This document shows, piece after piece, positions 12,801-24,395 of a DNA stretch of 64,000 nt (positions are counted from its first letter, which is position 1; each line of letters begins with the position of its first letter). Position numbers and translations under genes: made by a program. A model generated the notes under the pieces. The model saw only the letters and a program-made list of their open reading frames with translations, searched no databases and was not told the origin of the DNA. The DNA comes from Malachius bipustulatus (taxonomy: Eukaryota > Arthropoda > Insecta > Coleoptera > Melyridae). The stretch lies in contig OU342630.1 of assembly GCA_910589415.1 (NCBI GenBank), forward strand, positions 71,296,186 to 71,360,185, given 5' to 3'.

Positions 12801-13680
12801 CTCAGTTGATTAATATTGGGTTTATTCAATATCACCTGAGGATCACCCTGGATAGAGATGTTTGGCACGAAAAGTTTCATTGCCCCTATCTTTTGAAACT
12901 TAAAAATCATATATTGGGACCACTTGCAATGAACCCCCAATAATTTAATTATTGATATGCTCACTCGGAATATTCTCAAGTTTCCCTTATGAATTATTTA
13001 TTATGCTGGAATTTAACATTGTTAATAAATTTTCCACTCGCGTATTACCTGAGTGAGTTAGTTGCATTTGTATCTCGCGATCAATCAAGATATCAAAAGT
13101 GTATTTGACAAACAAAAAATGTTTTAGTGACTTATTACATAAGAATTTAAATGGTTAAATAAGATATTGATCTACTCTGTGTACTGATTAATAAACAAAT
13201 AAACAGGTTTTAATTAGTCTTATTTACCTTGGCTCGAGTTGAGGTATTTTTAACCTTGTTTTGGTAAAATTTATTTATCAATCTATTTTCTGCCGCTCCG
13301 CAAGTATAATACCTACCTACATCAGTACACCACCCCACAAACGAACAGCAAAAATACCATTATAGGACAGGAAGAGGTCGGCTCCAAGAAATAATAACAA
13401 ATGGTGGTTTCGTGGTTTCGAACTGTTGACTGCTATCTGGTCGGAAATGAGAAAATAATTATCTCCCGTCGCCTTGACTCTTGGAACTTCTTGTCGAGGA
13501 TATTTTGCTTGGACATTATTAAATAATAATTAAAGATACAGATTTTAGTGTATTTTTTAACAAAAAATACACTATTGAGGACGACATCACTTTTCGAAAA
13601 TCACCCAAACTCATCAAATGTCCACCGATCATGACCCCCAGATCACGAAAAAGTGGTTTTCCAAAATTCACCTGCCCACG
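9881..13680. other. AT-rich noncoding stretch, nothing recognised
   Basis: About 3.8 kb of AT-rich sequence with long A/T runs, particularly 11640-12560. Frames of 60-79 codons are rich in F, K, I and N and carry no domain. No clear inverted repeat or element end was found by eye. Confidence 0.4.

Positions 13681-13706
<26 letters not shown>
13681..13706. repeat. (AT)13 microsatellite
   Basis: Twenty-six nucleotides of pure AT alternation lie 38 bp upstream of the 347-bp palindrome. Together with the right-hand TATATATT repeat they bracket it. Confidence 0.95.
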
Positions 13707-13711
<5 letters not shown>

Positions 13712-13744
13712 GATACCAGATAGTCATGACTCGACTAGTTAGAC

Positions 13745-14091
13745 AAAGAGCAGTGGTTATTGGGTGCTGAGTCAATAAAAAGGCCAAAATTACATCAACT
13801 GTGTATTTCTATGTTGCAAGCTTTCGGAGGAAACTGCCCCCCTTCATCAGGCTCTGTAATAAATAGAGGAGACACATGTAATGCTAAGGTCATCTCCCGA
13901 CAATGTAAATTTAAGTTAAACTTAAATTTACATTGTCGGGAGATGACCTTAGCATTACATGTGTCTCCTCTATTTATTACAGAGCCTGATGAAGGGGGGC
14001 AGTTTCCTCCGAAAGCTTGCAACATAGAAATACACAGTTGATGTAATTTTGGCCTTTTTATTGACTCAGCACCCAATAACCACTGCTCTTT
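13745..14091. mobile_element. Perfect 347-bp palindrome with hammerhead-like core
   Basis: Positions 13745-13917 are the exact reverse complement of 13919-14091, 173 nt per arm with one central base (A at 13918). As a result the same 93-residue frame is readable on both strands (13760-14041 plus, 13795-14076 minus), differing at one residue over the centre. Each arm carries CTGATGA (13986-13992 on the right arm), then a G-run, a short loop, a C-rich half-stem and GAAA (14011-14014). That layout is like the conserved core of hammerhead motifs known in Penelope-like elements. No transposase or RT is present. It may be an inverted dimer of a short retroelement terminus. The sharp boundaries and lack of decay suggest a recent origin or gene conversion between arms; an assembly artefact is also possible. 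Confidence 0.85.
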
Positions 14092-14143
14092 ATATATTTA
14101 TATTTATATTTATATATTTATATATTTATATATTTATATATTT
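14089..14143. repeat. TATATATT / TATATTT microsatellite
   Basis: An irregular repeat of TATATTT and TATATATTT units directly abuts the right palindrome arm. With the (AT)13 tract on the left it suggests insertion into, or growth within, an AT microsatellite. Confidence 0.85.
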
Positions 14144-14288
14144 CTCCAAAATCGCGAAATTTCGATTTTCAAAACGCTCCTGTAGCTTTATCTTTCAAGA
14201 TTAGTGAACGAAATTTTGGATTCTTGTAAATCATTCGAATGACGTTAGATTTTCGTTGAAAAAATTTCCAAAAGTCCCATCACTTCTA

Positions 14289-14645
14289 CAGGGTGTCCCT
14301 TTAAAATTCCATGAACCCGGTTTTTGTCATCTCATTTCAGGCCGCAGTTTTGAATCTAGGAGGCTGAAATTTTTGTGGGAGTAAGATATCCACAAGGAGT
14401 GGTCTGGTATTGCACTTGAGCAAAATCGGCCGAGCCGTTTCAAAATGGCAGCCATTTGAATTTTCGGAAAATTTCCAATTTTTTGAGCCCCCGTATGAGC
14501 AAGATGGCAAAAAAACTTTGAAATAAAATTAACAGGATTTGAAGAAAATTATTGGAAATTTGAGTTAATTCAATAAAATTAGCATATTTTCCATTAATAA
14601 GCCAGTGTCGTGGGTAGGAAAAAGGGTGAAAATGTGTCAATTATA
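14289..14645 (+). repeat. Dispersed repeat copy A, starts with TACAGGGTGTCCC
   Basis: The stretch begins with an element-end motif, TACAGGGTGTCCC. Further in, TGAAATTTTTGTGGGAG, GGTATTGCACTTGAGCAAAA, TCGGCCGAGCCGTT and GGGTAGGAAAAAGGGTGAAAA are each matched, in order, on the minus strand at 27125-27385. No coding frame survives, and a right-hand terminal repeat was not found. Confidence 0.65.
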
Positions 14646-15200
14646 TAACCGTTTATGAGTCCATTTTTGAAGAAGTTGAACCGAAATTTTCCATTTTTTT
14701 TTGCTTTAACATATAATTTGATGTCTTAGCTTCAATTCGCCTCGATTAATGTAGCACTTTAAACGAAAAACAAAAAAGTTTTTCGCTTGTGCAAAATTAG
14801 CTTACACTTATATAAAATTATTAAATCAATGAAAGGGTTCGCAATTTCTTTTTTATTTTTTTCCACATTCAATTATGAATGGTTCTGAAAATTAGAAGAG
14901 CAAACGCAACAACAATTAAATCACCTACATGCAGGTGAAAAAAGTATTCAAATTGGTTTTTTAATAACAAAGATACGACCAGTTTAAAAAATAAAATGTG
15001 TAGATGTATAATAGGTATTGTCGACCAAGAGATATAACGAAAAAATCTAATTGTTAAACTGTCATATTTTATGACTTCAACAATATTTCAATAGTCAAAA
15101 AATTGATAAAATGACAGAAGTCGTTTCGTTATATCTCTGGTCCAACTATACCTGACGTACTACATATACCTATCTACGCGATCAACACTACAAACTCGAA
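14646..15200. other. AT-rich noncoding stretch
   Basis: No gene or element boundary is seen. Two similar phrases, GAGATATAACGAAAA (about 15030) and the reverse complement of GTTTCGTTATATCTC (about 15122), face each other across some 90 bp and form a weak inverted repeat. Confidence 0.35.
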
Positions 15201-15204
15201 ACCC

Positions 15205-15295
15205 ACCGTGGTTCAGTTCATTACACCGATGTTTAGTAAACTGTTGGTGTGGGTTCGAAACCACTAGATGATATAATTCCTTTTTTTTTTGGTAG
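15205..15295 (+). repeat. Possible tRNA-like SINE relic
   Basis: An A-box-like TGGTTCAGTTC (15209-15219) is followed 33 nt later by a B-box-like GGTTCGAAACC (15252-15262), the spacing of a tRNA-type RNA polymerase III promoter. A T-run follows at 15281-15290. The cloverleaf is not convincing, so this is not called as a tRNA gene. It differs in sequence from the clear SINE at 34295. Confidence 0.3.
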
Positions 15296-17798
15296 GTAGG
15301 TGGAGTTTGCCCAAAAAAAAATCGGATTATTTTTTCATTATATTCATTATAAAAAAAAAAATAGGAAGAAAATATTTATTATTGAATCGCATAAAAATAC
15401 ACTATTTCTGCGATTGATGCGCAAGAAGGTTTTTTGCCTTGGTGATTATTCTTCATATTTTGCCCTTAATATTAAGCGCTAGAAGACGATTTTCTGCTGT
15501 ATGCATTGTACACTTTTCTTTTAATTTTTAAATAAAACATTCTGAGGTACATACTTTGAATACAGGGTGAGTCAAACATGAACATGATGCAATTTTTTCA
15601 GAATGATTTTTTATTACGCTTCTTATTCTGTGCCTCTCAAGTCTCGATGGAGGAGTATGATAACCATTTTTGTCAATTTCTATTGAAAGAGGTACCTATA
15701 TACATGAATAAAATGACTCTTTTTCAGGCTGTTCTTTGGATCATTTACCTTTCAAACAATAGCCCTTATTCTTTCACATCTCACCTTTAAAAACGGCTAC
15801 GTTAAAAAGAAGTATCTAGTTAATTATCATCATCTGTCTGAGTAAGCAACCTAAAACAAAAGTGAGAGTAATTTTTTATACTCATCTTTGGACATCACAA
15901 CGGACGTGTTCTTTGCAATCGGAACGTATTGGTAAACATCCTAACGACTAATTAACTGGGTTTAAAATCGTTACTGGCACAATACTGTATGTAAATGATT
16001 GCCAGTAGGAGTTGACTTTAGAGCGCATTGAACGCGAGCTATTTTTGTACACATACGGTTTAACCGATCCGGCATTGTATTTCTACACACGCGGTCTGCT
16101 TGAAGAAAACTAAGCGAGACGGCCAGCACAACTGGAGCCAAAGTCATTAATTGTTTCGTTTCATTAATGGAGATAAAATACAGAACTTGCAAAATTGGTG
16201 CAAGTTCAAGGGAGAGAATCACTTCACACCAGGCCGGAAATTCTTTGGAATGGATCGCGTTTTTTTTCAGCCGTTCATAGATCGTCGTGGTTCGTTTTTT
16301 CGCCGTGGTGATCCCGCTAACGCTAAGCTATCTTTAGCCGGGAAGAGATTTTGTTGACAGTAGTATTTCCGGTCGCTTCTACGGATTGATTCGATTTAAA
16401 TCTTTGAAAAGCATGATGCTCCGTAATGTTTATTTGTTTGCTATTTAGTTCACCGACTCCCAGACGATTAATATCAATCAATAATAGAAAGTTAGCCGGT
16501 AAACGACTAGTGATCCCTACTTACGTGCTCCTAAGATTTGGTGTTTTCTATTGTGCCTCTTTCACATGCAACAATTTATCAAAGTATTTTTCTTTAAATT
16601 TATCCCACACAGAATTTGTGTATTAAACACAACAAATTTTTTCGCGAAAATAATTGAATTAAGCTGAAAATGGTCTCTTTAAAAAGGCCTTTGCAATTAT
16701 GTTTCACAAGTAAGATCATTACCATTAAAAAAAAAAGATACGTCAGAAGATATAGCATTTAAAAAAACAAAATCGTCAAACCTGTCATCAAAGCGATTGC
16801 AATAGAAACGTCACGTCAATTTTGTTACTTCTTAATTTTATTCCAAACTTTTTACACGCAATGTATATTACATATATTCAAGTTTAAATATTTTAATTAT
16901 TGTTAATTGTTTTAAGGGGTAATAAAAATAAGTAGTACGCAGTGTTATTCAAAAATTGCTCGTGGTGTGAGAGATCGTTCTGCAGGATGATCTCTAACAA
17001 CTTGTACACAGAGGCACTAGAGCATATCGGATTTAGTGTTCATGAAAATGTTTTCATATTTATGCTTATTTAATGTCCAAGAACTTTATTAGCGTGTCCA
17101 TTCAGAAGAAAATGTTTAAAGAATTCTAGCTTTTTTCATTCATGCTTCAATTTATATAAAGCACCTCAATTGTTGTCTTTCGAGAAAAAAATCCAATTTG
17201 ACGATTCGTACAAAAAAAGTAAAATAAACTGTTCTAAAAAAAATTGGCCATGACGGGCAGACAGACAAACAACCACTTCTCTCATTAACGGTTGGTTATA
17301 GGAACCTTTACAAAGAATTTATTATTTCATGCTTCATCTTATGTGCTGATTTGGTTATAAATAATAATGCAACTAATTCTAGATATTCTCTAGCGCCTTT
17401 ATTTTATTAAACAAATCAGAGGCTTCATTAATATGACTTAATTTTAGAATAAGCCCTAATATTGAAATCAAGACACTGAAACCCAAACCTTTGTTGACAC
17501 GTCCCAAATTTTTTGAAGATATTGTTGTCTTATCTGAATAAAAGAATATACAAAATTTTGTTATGCATGGAAGATTTGTTTTCATGGTCTATATTACGTT
17601 TTTATAGCATTTTAAAATGTATGCATGTGGTATTTTTGGCATTAGAACGCTCGCTCCATCAGCCACAGACTTTTGGAAGGTCAGACGCAAAACTTGACCT
17701 GACCTGACGAATTTTTGAAAGATTTGGTGGAGTTAGGTTCATTTACAAAGGAAAAATTACAACGTTTGATGAAGTGAAGATATAAATGCAACGGGTGA
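15296..17798. other. Noncoding stretch; solitary element end and a short hairpin
   Basis: A lone TACAGGGTGAGTC element-end motif is at 15563, with no partner found. A perfect 9-bp hairpin, GAACTTGCA (16183-16191) with TGCAAGTTC (16199-16207), lies in a mildly GC-enriched part. At about 17252-17270 a GGGCAGACAGACAAAC phrase resembles the complement of the TCTG-rich repeat at 49250. No frame has recognisable protein features. Confidence 0.4.
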
Positions 17799-17967
17799 TT
17801 TTTCCTTCTCCCTTTTTTCCCTTTTTTATTTTTTCCCCTATTTTTTTTCTATTTTTTCCCCTTTTTTCCTTCTTTTTCTTATTTTTTTTTCTCGTTTTCT
17901 CTTTTTCCCTTTTTTCCCTCTTTTCTTCTTTTTTCTCTTCTTTTTTCCCCCGCTTTTTTTTCCTTAG
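17799..17967 (+). repeat. Long polypyrimidine tract ending in TTAG
   Basis: About 167 nt are almost entirely C and T on the plus strand, broken by a few A or G bases, and end TTTTTCCTTAG followed by AGGAGCAGG. It reads like an exaggerated 3' splice acceptor. The sequence beyond has only about 30 open codons in the best frame, so an exon is not established. The tract can also be viewed simply as an expanded pyrimidine microsatellite. Confidence 0.7.
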
Positions 17968-18360
17968 AGGAGCAGGATCAGGAGGTCGACAATGATCACA
18001 ACGCGTCTAGGGGTCCATCAAGACGACTTTTACGCTAGACAAGACAGGACCACGGAATAGCGTTTTAAAATAAAACTTTAAAAATTGGTGTAGCTAACAA
18101 TTCAGCCAAGTCGTAATTGATTACGGGCTGTTGTGCCGTGGTCCATGGAGATTTGCTCCGAACGTTCGTCTACTGATAACTGTTGTCAGTTATCAGTGAA
18201 CACGAGGAGGGGAAGCATCGTTTGCGCATGCGTCACCGCTGATGATGTCTACCGCATCGCAGCTGTATACGAACCGGCCGTGAAAGCCTACACACATCAA
18301 TTCAGCCAAGTTTTGTTCAGACTTTGGAAGTATAAAAAAAAAGTGATAGGTAAACCTTTT
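17968..18360. promoter_or_regulatory. GC-enriched block with paired GATA-type hairpin
   Basis: This block is richer in CpG than its flanks. ACTGATAACTG (18172-18182) pairs perfectly with CAGTTATCAGT (18187-18197) over a TTGT loop, placing two TGATAA GATA-factor-type sites head to head. GACCACGG (about 18048) and CCGTGGTC (about 18135) form a second inverted pair. A regulatory or transcribed element is possible; nothing is recognised in the frames. Confidence 0.3.
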
Positions 18361-19284
18361 TGAAAAGAAACATCAAAAGTATAATACGTTATCTTATCGT
18401 ATTAACACAGCTTCATTGTATGTAATACAAATTCAATTATTTTATTTTTTTTGTAATAAAAACAACATTAATAGAAAAAAAAAATTAACGAATCCTGTTT
18501 TCTTGCGCACTCTGTAAATACATACATAATGATACATAACTGATATAAAATGACCATAACAATAATTGACTTAAATGAATCAACAATAAACTGCGTTATT
18601 ATAATCTAATTGCCTAGGTTCATTTCATGCAGATACTCCCATAAATTATAGATTTAGTGACAAGGAACTACACACATTCGATAGCGATATCTCTGCCCTA
18701 AAATAATGGTTTTAATGTAATGAATGCTTGCTTTACATGTGCGTTGTCTGTTGATGGAGTAATCTGAGATCGTGCCCCACGTGTCAAACATACGAGAAAT
18801 AAACAACTCGTTACACACACGACACAATCACGGCTACCAACCCAACCCAAATGCACCCGCCAGCTTTGTAGTTCATAGTTGACCGCACTAACAACACTTT
18901 GATATGGATATGAGAAATGCGAAATTATTTATGGCATGAAATATAAAAATTTGCAATTCAAATTTAAGAGGTGGGCGTTTGAAGCCCTTCGGTCTTGGTC
19001 TTCTTTTCTATCTATCTGCCTTCTACTCTACCCTGCATGCTATAGCGGAGTTTTCAGATATTCTGTTGCTGGAAGCATTACCTTAACCTTTTACTTAATT
19101 TTTTATTAATTTTCTGAGTAAATATTTTATAGGTGGAGTATTTTTCAATAATTATTTTTCTTACCATAAAGAGTTGTTATGAATTATTATTTTTAATGAT
19201 TTTTTATGTTGCATTCTATGGATGGATAACTTTCATCTATACTAGGGGTATCTAGAATATCAGATATATAACTTTCATTCAAAT
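18361..19284. other. AT-rich noncoding stretch
   Basis: No coding or repeat structure is recognised. Runs of A and T dominate, and frames shorter than 60 codons are not distinctive. Confidence 0.4.
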
Positions 19285-19470
19285 GTCTTCATTTTCTCCG
19301 TCTTCTCCTTCTTCTTCTCCTTCTTCTTCTCCCCCTCCTTCTCCTCCTGCTTTTTCTCCTGTTTCTTCTCATTCTTCTTCTATTTTTTCTCATTCTTCTT
19401 CTCTTTCTTCTTCTCCTTCGTCTTTTCTCCCTTCTCGTCCTCATCTTCCCCTCCTTCTCCTCCTCCTTCT
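19285..19470. repeat. (TCTTCC)-type polypyrimidine tract, about 185 nt
   Basis: An imperfect TCC/TTC repeat, almost free of purines on the plus strand, abuts the 3' side of a minus-strand LINE relic. It accounts for the serine/proline-rich plus frame (19283-19513) and the arginine-rich tail of the minus frame (19289-19714); neither is a real protein. Confidence 0.9.
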
Positions 19471-19494
19471 GCCATCGTCTTCCGGAGGTTGGCG

Positions 19495-19800
19495 ATCCAA
19501 CTGGCGAGAATAAGCCGTGAAACTGCAGCTCGGACGATCTCAATATGAGGTTGTTAAATTCTTGAGAGGATTTCTTTTTGGCGTCAACTTCCTCATTGTA
19601 AGGACTTCCGTATATTTTAGAGAAGATCTGCTCAACAACTGCGGTATTAATGTACAATTCGGGTCGTTTTGGCGTTTTGGAGAATACCATCGTTTTGGTT
19701 TTGCTTTTTGCCATACTACCCCATCTTGCATGGTATCCACGTACACTCTGTATCGTTCAACTGCGTTTGACGATGAGCGTCATGGTATTTTGAAGGCGGA
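19495..19800 (-). pseudogene. Degenerate LINE reverse transcriptase fragment (C-terminal)
   Basis: The minus-strand frame from 19714 carries KTKTMVFSK near residue 5 and then LYINTAVVEQ, YGS and NEEVD. These match the order of the RT thumb region of LINEs, where an N.KTK.MV.SK stretch precedes a ...L.ING..IE.V..YLGS... stretch and an E..D segment. Upstream, just before the ATG, the same region reads LQNTMTLIVKRS and resembles the preceding helix, but with a stop. The catalytic palm is absent. The reading frame then runs into the polypyrimidine tract, giving an artificial arginine tail. An RTE or CR1-type origin is likely, but the fragment is short and diverged. Confidence 0.55.
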
Positions 19801-21080
19801 GATCTACTCCGGACGTTTTGAATTTTAATATTAATCACATTTTCGAAGAAAATTGGAAGTTTTTGAAAAAAATGGAAGTCCAGCCTTTCAGTCTGGACAA
19901 ACTCTCTCTTCCAATTTTGAAATTTGATGGCGATCGTATCCTTTTACACACAGTGACGTAACCACGTTGTCTCAATAGTCGGGCCCAAAGATTTTTTCTC
20001 CCCCTTCACTGTACCAGAATACACAGTGAAGAGCTATAAAGAGTATATGGACTTGGTGAAGAATTGGTGTGCCAATGTAAATGTGGACCCGAGATCTTCC
20101 CGGAAAATATTGAAACGTGCCAAATATTATGTGAGCCGTTTCATCCCTCTATTATATCTTATTTGATGATTTGAAGATCTGTGTTTAACTTTGTGGTTGA
20201 GTTAATTTTTTTTTCATTTAACTGAAAAAGTGATCATGCATGTTATAGAAATTTAAAAAAAGAAAATAAGTCAGGTACATTTTATCTGAAAAGCTACTAT
20301 GTACTTTTTATTTAATTGAAAATTTTGGTACAGTTGTGCAGCCCTTGCTAAGCTTGGGAGATTCTGCTTTAAACCCTAAAACTCCAGTTCTGCAGGTAAA
20401 ACTTATATCCTTATGAAAGTTTAAGTCGAAATTACGAAAGCACAGTGATTGCTATAATTATTATGTAATACAATTTTTTGTGTGTGAAATTAACATCTGC
20501 TGTTGAAGAAGTATATTCCGAAAGGAAAATTTAACTCCTTGATGTTAATTAATTTTCTTAACGAATGTCAGTCTTGTATGGTTCTGGAACAGACACGAGA
20601 GGCAACGCTGGTGAAATTTTAATCGGCCCCTTTGACTTAATACTCGGACTGCTGTCTGTCTTGTTTGCTACCCAACAACCTCTTGCCTGCCACGAAATTC
20701 CTCTTTGGAAAGCCACTCGGATTTAACGATGTTCCAGCATTTCCTTTCGCAAATTGCTACTCACCTTCGCCTGTTTCATCGTGTGGCAATTGTGACTTTC
20801 ACAGTGAGACCAACATTTTTAAGTTTTAAGTACTTCAATAATCTGAAATCTAATTTGGTTTTAAAGGGGCTTTCGAGAGAATTATATTTAAAACATAATG
20901 CCCTATTAAACGATTTACATAATGTAACTAGGCTAGGGGCATGTTTTTTTTTCTTAGTATTAAATTTGTTATAATTTTAAAGGAATCGTTGGCCCTTGAA
21001 AAAAACCGACTCGTTTATTGTACGTGCAAACTAAAACACAATTTAGACAGGCTTTATTGGAAAAATATAAAAAAAAACAT
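19801..21080. other. AT-rich noncoding stretch
   Basis: No element or gene is recognised. The 89-codon plus frame at 20705-20974 ends in a run of hydrophobic codons and has no domain or clear start context. Confidence 0.4.
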
Positions 21081-21152
21081 GTCTGAGATTGAATCTGCAT
21101 AGCTGCGAACAATCAGAATCTTTTCATTTTACAGTTTGGCAGGTTCAATCTC
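21081..21152. repeat. Imperfect hairpin, 14-bp arms
   Basis: GAGATTGAATCTGC near 21083 pairs with GCAGGTTCAATCTC near 21138 (one G-T pair) over a loop of about 45 nt. Outside it, further weak complementarity (ACATGTCT with a similar AACATGCCT region) suggests the remnant of a small fold-back element. Confidence 0.45.
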
Positions 21153-21330
21153 AAACTTGATTTTTTTCCAGAACATGCCTCAATTAAGTTTTCGTTTGCT
21201 CACAGGATAAAGTGTTGTAGTGTGAGGTGTCAAATTTCGGACATTCCGAAACAAGTTTGGTCTATTTAACGAAAAAAAAATTGTCATTACAAAAATTCAA
21301 TTATCTTGTTCCAGTTTTTTGACCTTTTTT

Positions 21331-21385
21331 TCTTTGATGTTGAACTTCTTGGGATTCTTTTTCTTTGATGTTGAACTTCTTGGGA
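21331..21385. repeat. Tandem duplication, 31-bp period
   Basis: TCTTTGATGTTGAACTTCTT followed by GGGA occurs at 21331-21354 and exactly again at 21362-21385. It is a recent small duplication in noncoding DNA. Confidence 0.85.
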
Positions 21386-21859
21386 GTCTGCATTGTACTG
21401 TATTTCTAGTTTACATACTAGTTTTGACCAATTGGAAAACTATCGACTTGGGTCATTTCTGTCGAACATTTCTTCAGGATAATCATTTTTGAGCGTTTAC
21501 CCTGTTTTGTAAGGAATTTAATGATAGCTAGGTGTTCAATTTTAGCCATTTTGGTAAGCTCACTGGTGACGACGTAATTTCACGCAAGAATCAATGACAG
21601 AGACCTGAAACATAAAAATAATATAAAAAAATTGACATCTAATCGCATTCCATCACCATCGAGTCGCTTACTGACTATTTAAATCCTGGAGAGATCAACT
21701 TTAATGCCAACAAGTTAACAGATAGTTGAAGTCAGGTGTAACAACTAACAGAAGATGTCAAAACCAAAGACGAGGACGATTTTAAATTTGCTCAAACCAA
21801 AGGTATATGACATCACGATCAATTAAAAATTAACCAGCCAAGACTCACTCCCTGTTAGC

Positions 21860-22260
21860 TGTAATTCCACTTTGTGATCTCTCGAGCGTGGAAGATGGTC
21901 GGTCATGCCCGTGCGTGTTACCTGGCGTTTCTGTAGTTTTCTTTTGAGCCCGAGTTCAGACTCGGACAGAAATAAAATGCTGGCAGAGTACTACGGCCAT
22001 CCATAAGCCGGCTCTTGCATATCTTATTAGTGTGGTTAGCATCTCCGTCAGCGGCACGTTCCGTCTCTTTTACTCTCTCTTTCGAGACCATCACGTCGCA
22101 GATGTCTATCTCTGGCTGTATGTGTGCTTGTATGTATACACTCTGTGACAGCTACTGGAAATACTCGCCGGTTGTTGGTCGACGCGAGGACGGCTACTGA
22201 ATACCCAGAAACACCTCCACGGGACATCCACGGACATTTCAGATGTCGTTTCGAGGCTGA
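21860..22260. promoter_or_regulatory. GC-enriched block, possible regulatory element or exon
   Basis: About 400 bp stand out as GC- and CpG-rich against the AT-rich flanks. A perfect 6-bp hairpin CCGAGT-TCAG-ACTCGG lies near 21951-21966. The 61-codon frame at 22015-22200 has no recognisable motif and starts with TTG. No repeat was matched inside it, so it may be conserved single-copy sequence. Confidence 0.25.
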
Positions 22261-23510
22261 ATTGTTCGAAAATTCTTAACGGGGTGTCAGATGTTTTTGG
22301 TTTACATATATAACTTTAACGTCGATGCAAGAGAAATATTCAATAGCGGTCCCAATCCGCTTCTTCTGTGAGATTACTTCAATTCGGAATTAGTAGGAGT
22401 AGTAGAAGAAGTAGATCATCGTTTTCTGTCACGACAACAACAATAGTTAACACCTACCACAACAGGATTTTAATAAAATCTACGTACAAAAAAAAAAGAA
22501 ATCGTTTTGTTAAGTAATTTGTGTAAGTGGTGACTGGTGATACGGAACTCCAAGGTCAGTTGAAAAGAAAAACTCGCCTTAATTAATGAGTTGCCAGTTG
22601 CCACTAGGAGTGTTCAACCTGTTGGAAAGCAATATAAAGAGCTTTAAGAAGAGTGCTTTTGCTCATCATCCTATGTAATTGGAGGTTCGGTCGAAGTCAA
22701 GTGTCTATAGTCTGGTCAGTATACATTCTACCCAGCCAGCTTAGACTTATTAGAAGAATTATTGTTAGATAGACGATCGTCTCGAGTGAAGTTGGTGCGT
22801 TTGTTCTGCATGTTGAGGTATTGAAATGATACGAAACAACTGAAACGAGGACGAGAGGAGATTTTCATATAATTTGAGTGATGATTATGCGTCTCATTTC
22901 TTTGGGCGTATTCGTATTTTATTCGCTTCGTTTAGTTAGAGACAGAGGAAGGTTGTTTGGTTTGCTGGGGCGAAACATTTCTTGAACGTTTTTGTTGTTT
23001 TCATAAGCTCAGTTTTACCGAAAACTTCTTAAACTTTCCTTCTTGGCATGCATATGTTAATATTCTCGCATTTTTCCACCTGCTAATGAACGCCATGCTT
23101 CTATTCTCGATTTCAATTTTTGGAAGACGATGTGGTTGGCTGGTTGGGGTCAATAAATTTAAACACGATTGTTTTCTAAAAGTTCTAAAAAGTAAATTTG
23201 AGTTGAGTCCAATTCTTTTTTTTTTCATAGATTGGAAAAAAATTAAAATTAATAATTTCAAATACCTATGTTTTAGTAAAACTTACATAACATCACACTC
23301 ATGTTATAAAATCTGTCCCGATTACCTTTACAAATGATGTTAAACCATATTTGAGGAGACTGGCTAGCGCTAGCGCTATTCGCGTCCCCTTGATTACTAC
23401 ACCTAATTAATCTAGTGGGTTGAAACCAATTACGGAAGCGTGTTATTGTTATATTGTGATGGCAAATCAGTTGTGATTAAATGTTTCCACATATTTAACG
23501 GTTGCTGGTT
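22261..23510. other. Noncoding stretch with GCTAGCGC palindrome
   Basis: AGCGCTAGCGCT (23366-23377) is a perfect 12-bp palindrome (see findings). The 126-codon frame at 22957-23337 is rich in F, L, K and C without motifs, and overlaps an 86-codon antisense frame; it is judged a chance frame. Confidence 0.4.
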
Positions 23511-23665
23511 TTCAGTTCGATGGTCCACTACACAGTTTAGCTCTTTCTCTCTCTTGCTCACGCCGACTCTCACGGTTCCGCGTCGTTGAGCTTTCACAGC
23601 TTCACAGCGACGACTCTTCTTCTCGGACCTCTGCGTCTGCTGTGGGTATATTCGGCATACGAAAA
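23511..23665. promoter_or_regulatory. CT-rich, CpG-rich block
   Basis: A run of CTCTTTCTCTCTCTTGCTC (GAGA-type sites on the minus strand) leads into CpG-rich sequence with GTTCCGCGTCGTTGAG. This composition is common at insect promoters and 5' UTRs. No TATA box or reading frame fixes a direction. Confidence 0.25.
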
Positions 23666-24395
23666 TTGTTCTTCTTGTTAATCACTGGCGATGACTCGAC
23701 AGAATGTTTCTACTAATTTTATAGTTTGATTTGTTTGATTGACCTTTTTTATTTCAGAATGAATTAAAATGAAATTAAACATTCAAATATTTTCGGAAGA
23801 TTCTGCCATCATGGTTCTGTGAATTTTAACGAAAAGACGACCGTTCTAAATCTCGTTTTGCATTATGTCTTGATAGTTTTTTTTTTGTCTCGTTTGGGAA
23901 TAATTTGGCCATTAACCACGGCATCTTTTTCCTGAGCATCCAGTATCTGGTGACGCCGTCATTTAAAATAAACCAATTAGCGAGTAGACTCTACAAGGTG
24001 TTCCACTTCAGAGGTTTCATCACCTTCATTATTTCGGAATACAAAACTTTTTTGAACGAATTCGATTTTATTTCTACATGGGGAAGGCTATGTGCCATAT
24101 TTTCTGTCTATAAATTTTTCCACACATTTTCAAGAAGCTACACAATTAAGTTATTGTTGGAAATCAATGGAAATTCTTAAAATTGTGGTCTTGGGTGTCC
24201 CTAATTTTCGGACACAAGACGTTTACTAAAAGGACATGAGTCTTGGCAGAGGAAATAGTGATTTATTTCACAGCGACAGCAGTCGTGAATAATACGCGTG
24301 TTGATGACAATTTCTAGCGAAATACCTCAGATTTGCATTTGTCACAATCTTGACTGGACGCTAAACGATAAACTTTTTGTGATGTCACTGTAGGT

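Noticed and set aside
13760..14076. Twin 93-codon frames encoding nearly the same peptide on both strands
   Set aside because: They are a forced consequence of the perfect palindrome and show no domain.
13745..14091. Assembly or library artefact explanation for the palindrome
   Set aside because: Not excluded, but a missed-adapter fold would normally mirror far more than 173 bp, and a second independent palindrome with a 13-bp duplication exists in the window.
19283..19714. Serine/proline-rich plus frame and 141-codon minus frame with arginine tail
   Set aside because: Both are translations of the polypyrimidine tract; only the LINE-like N-terminal part of the minus frame was kept, as a relic.
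22957..23337. 126-codon plus frame
   Set aside because: Rich in F, L, K and C with no motif, overlapped by an antisense frame and lying in AT-rich DNA; likely chance.
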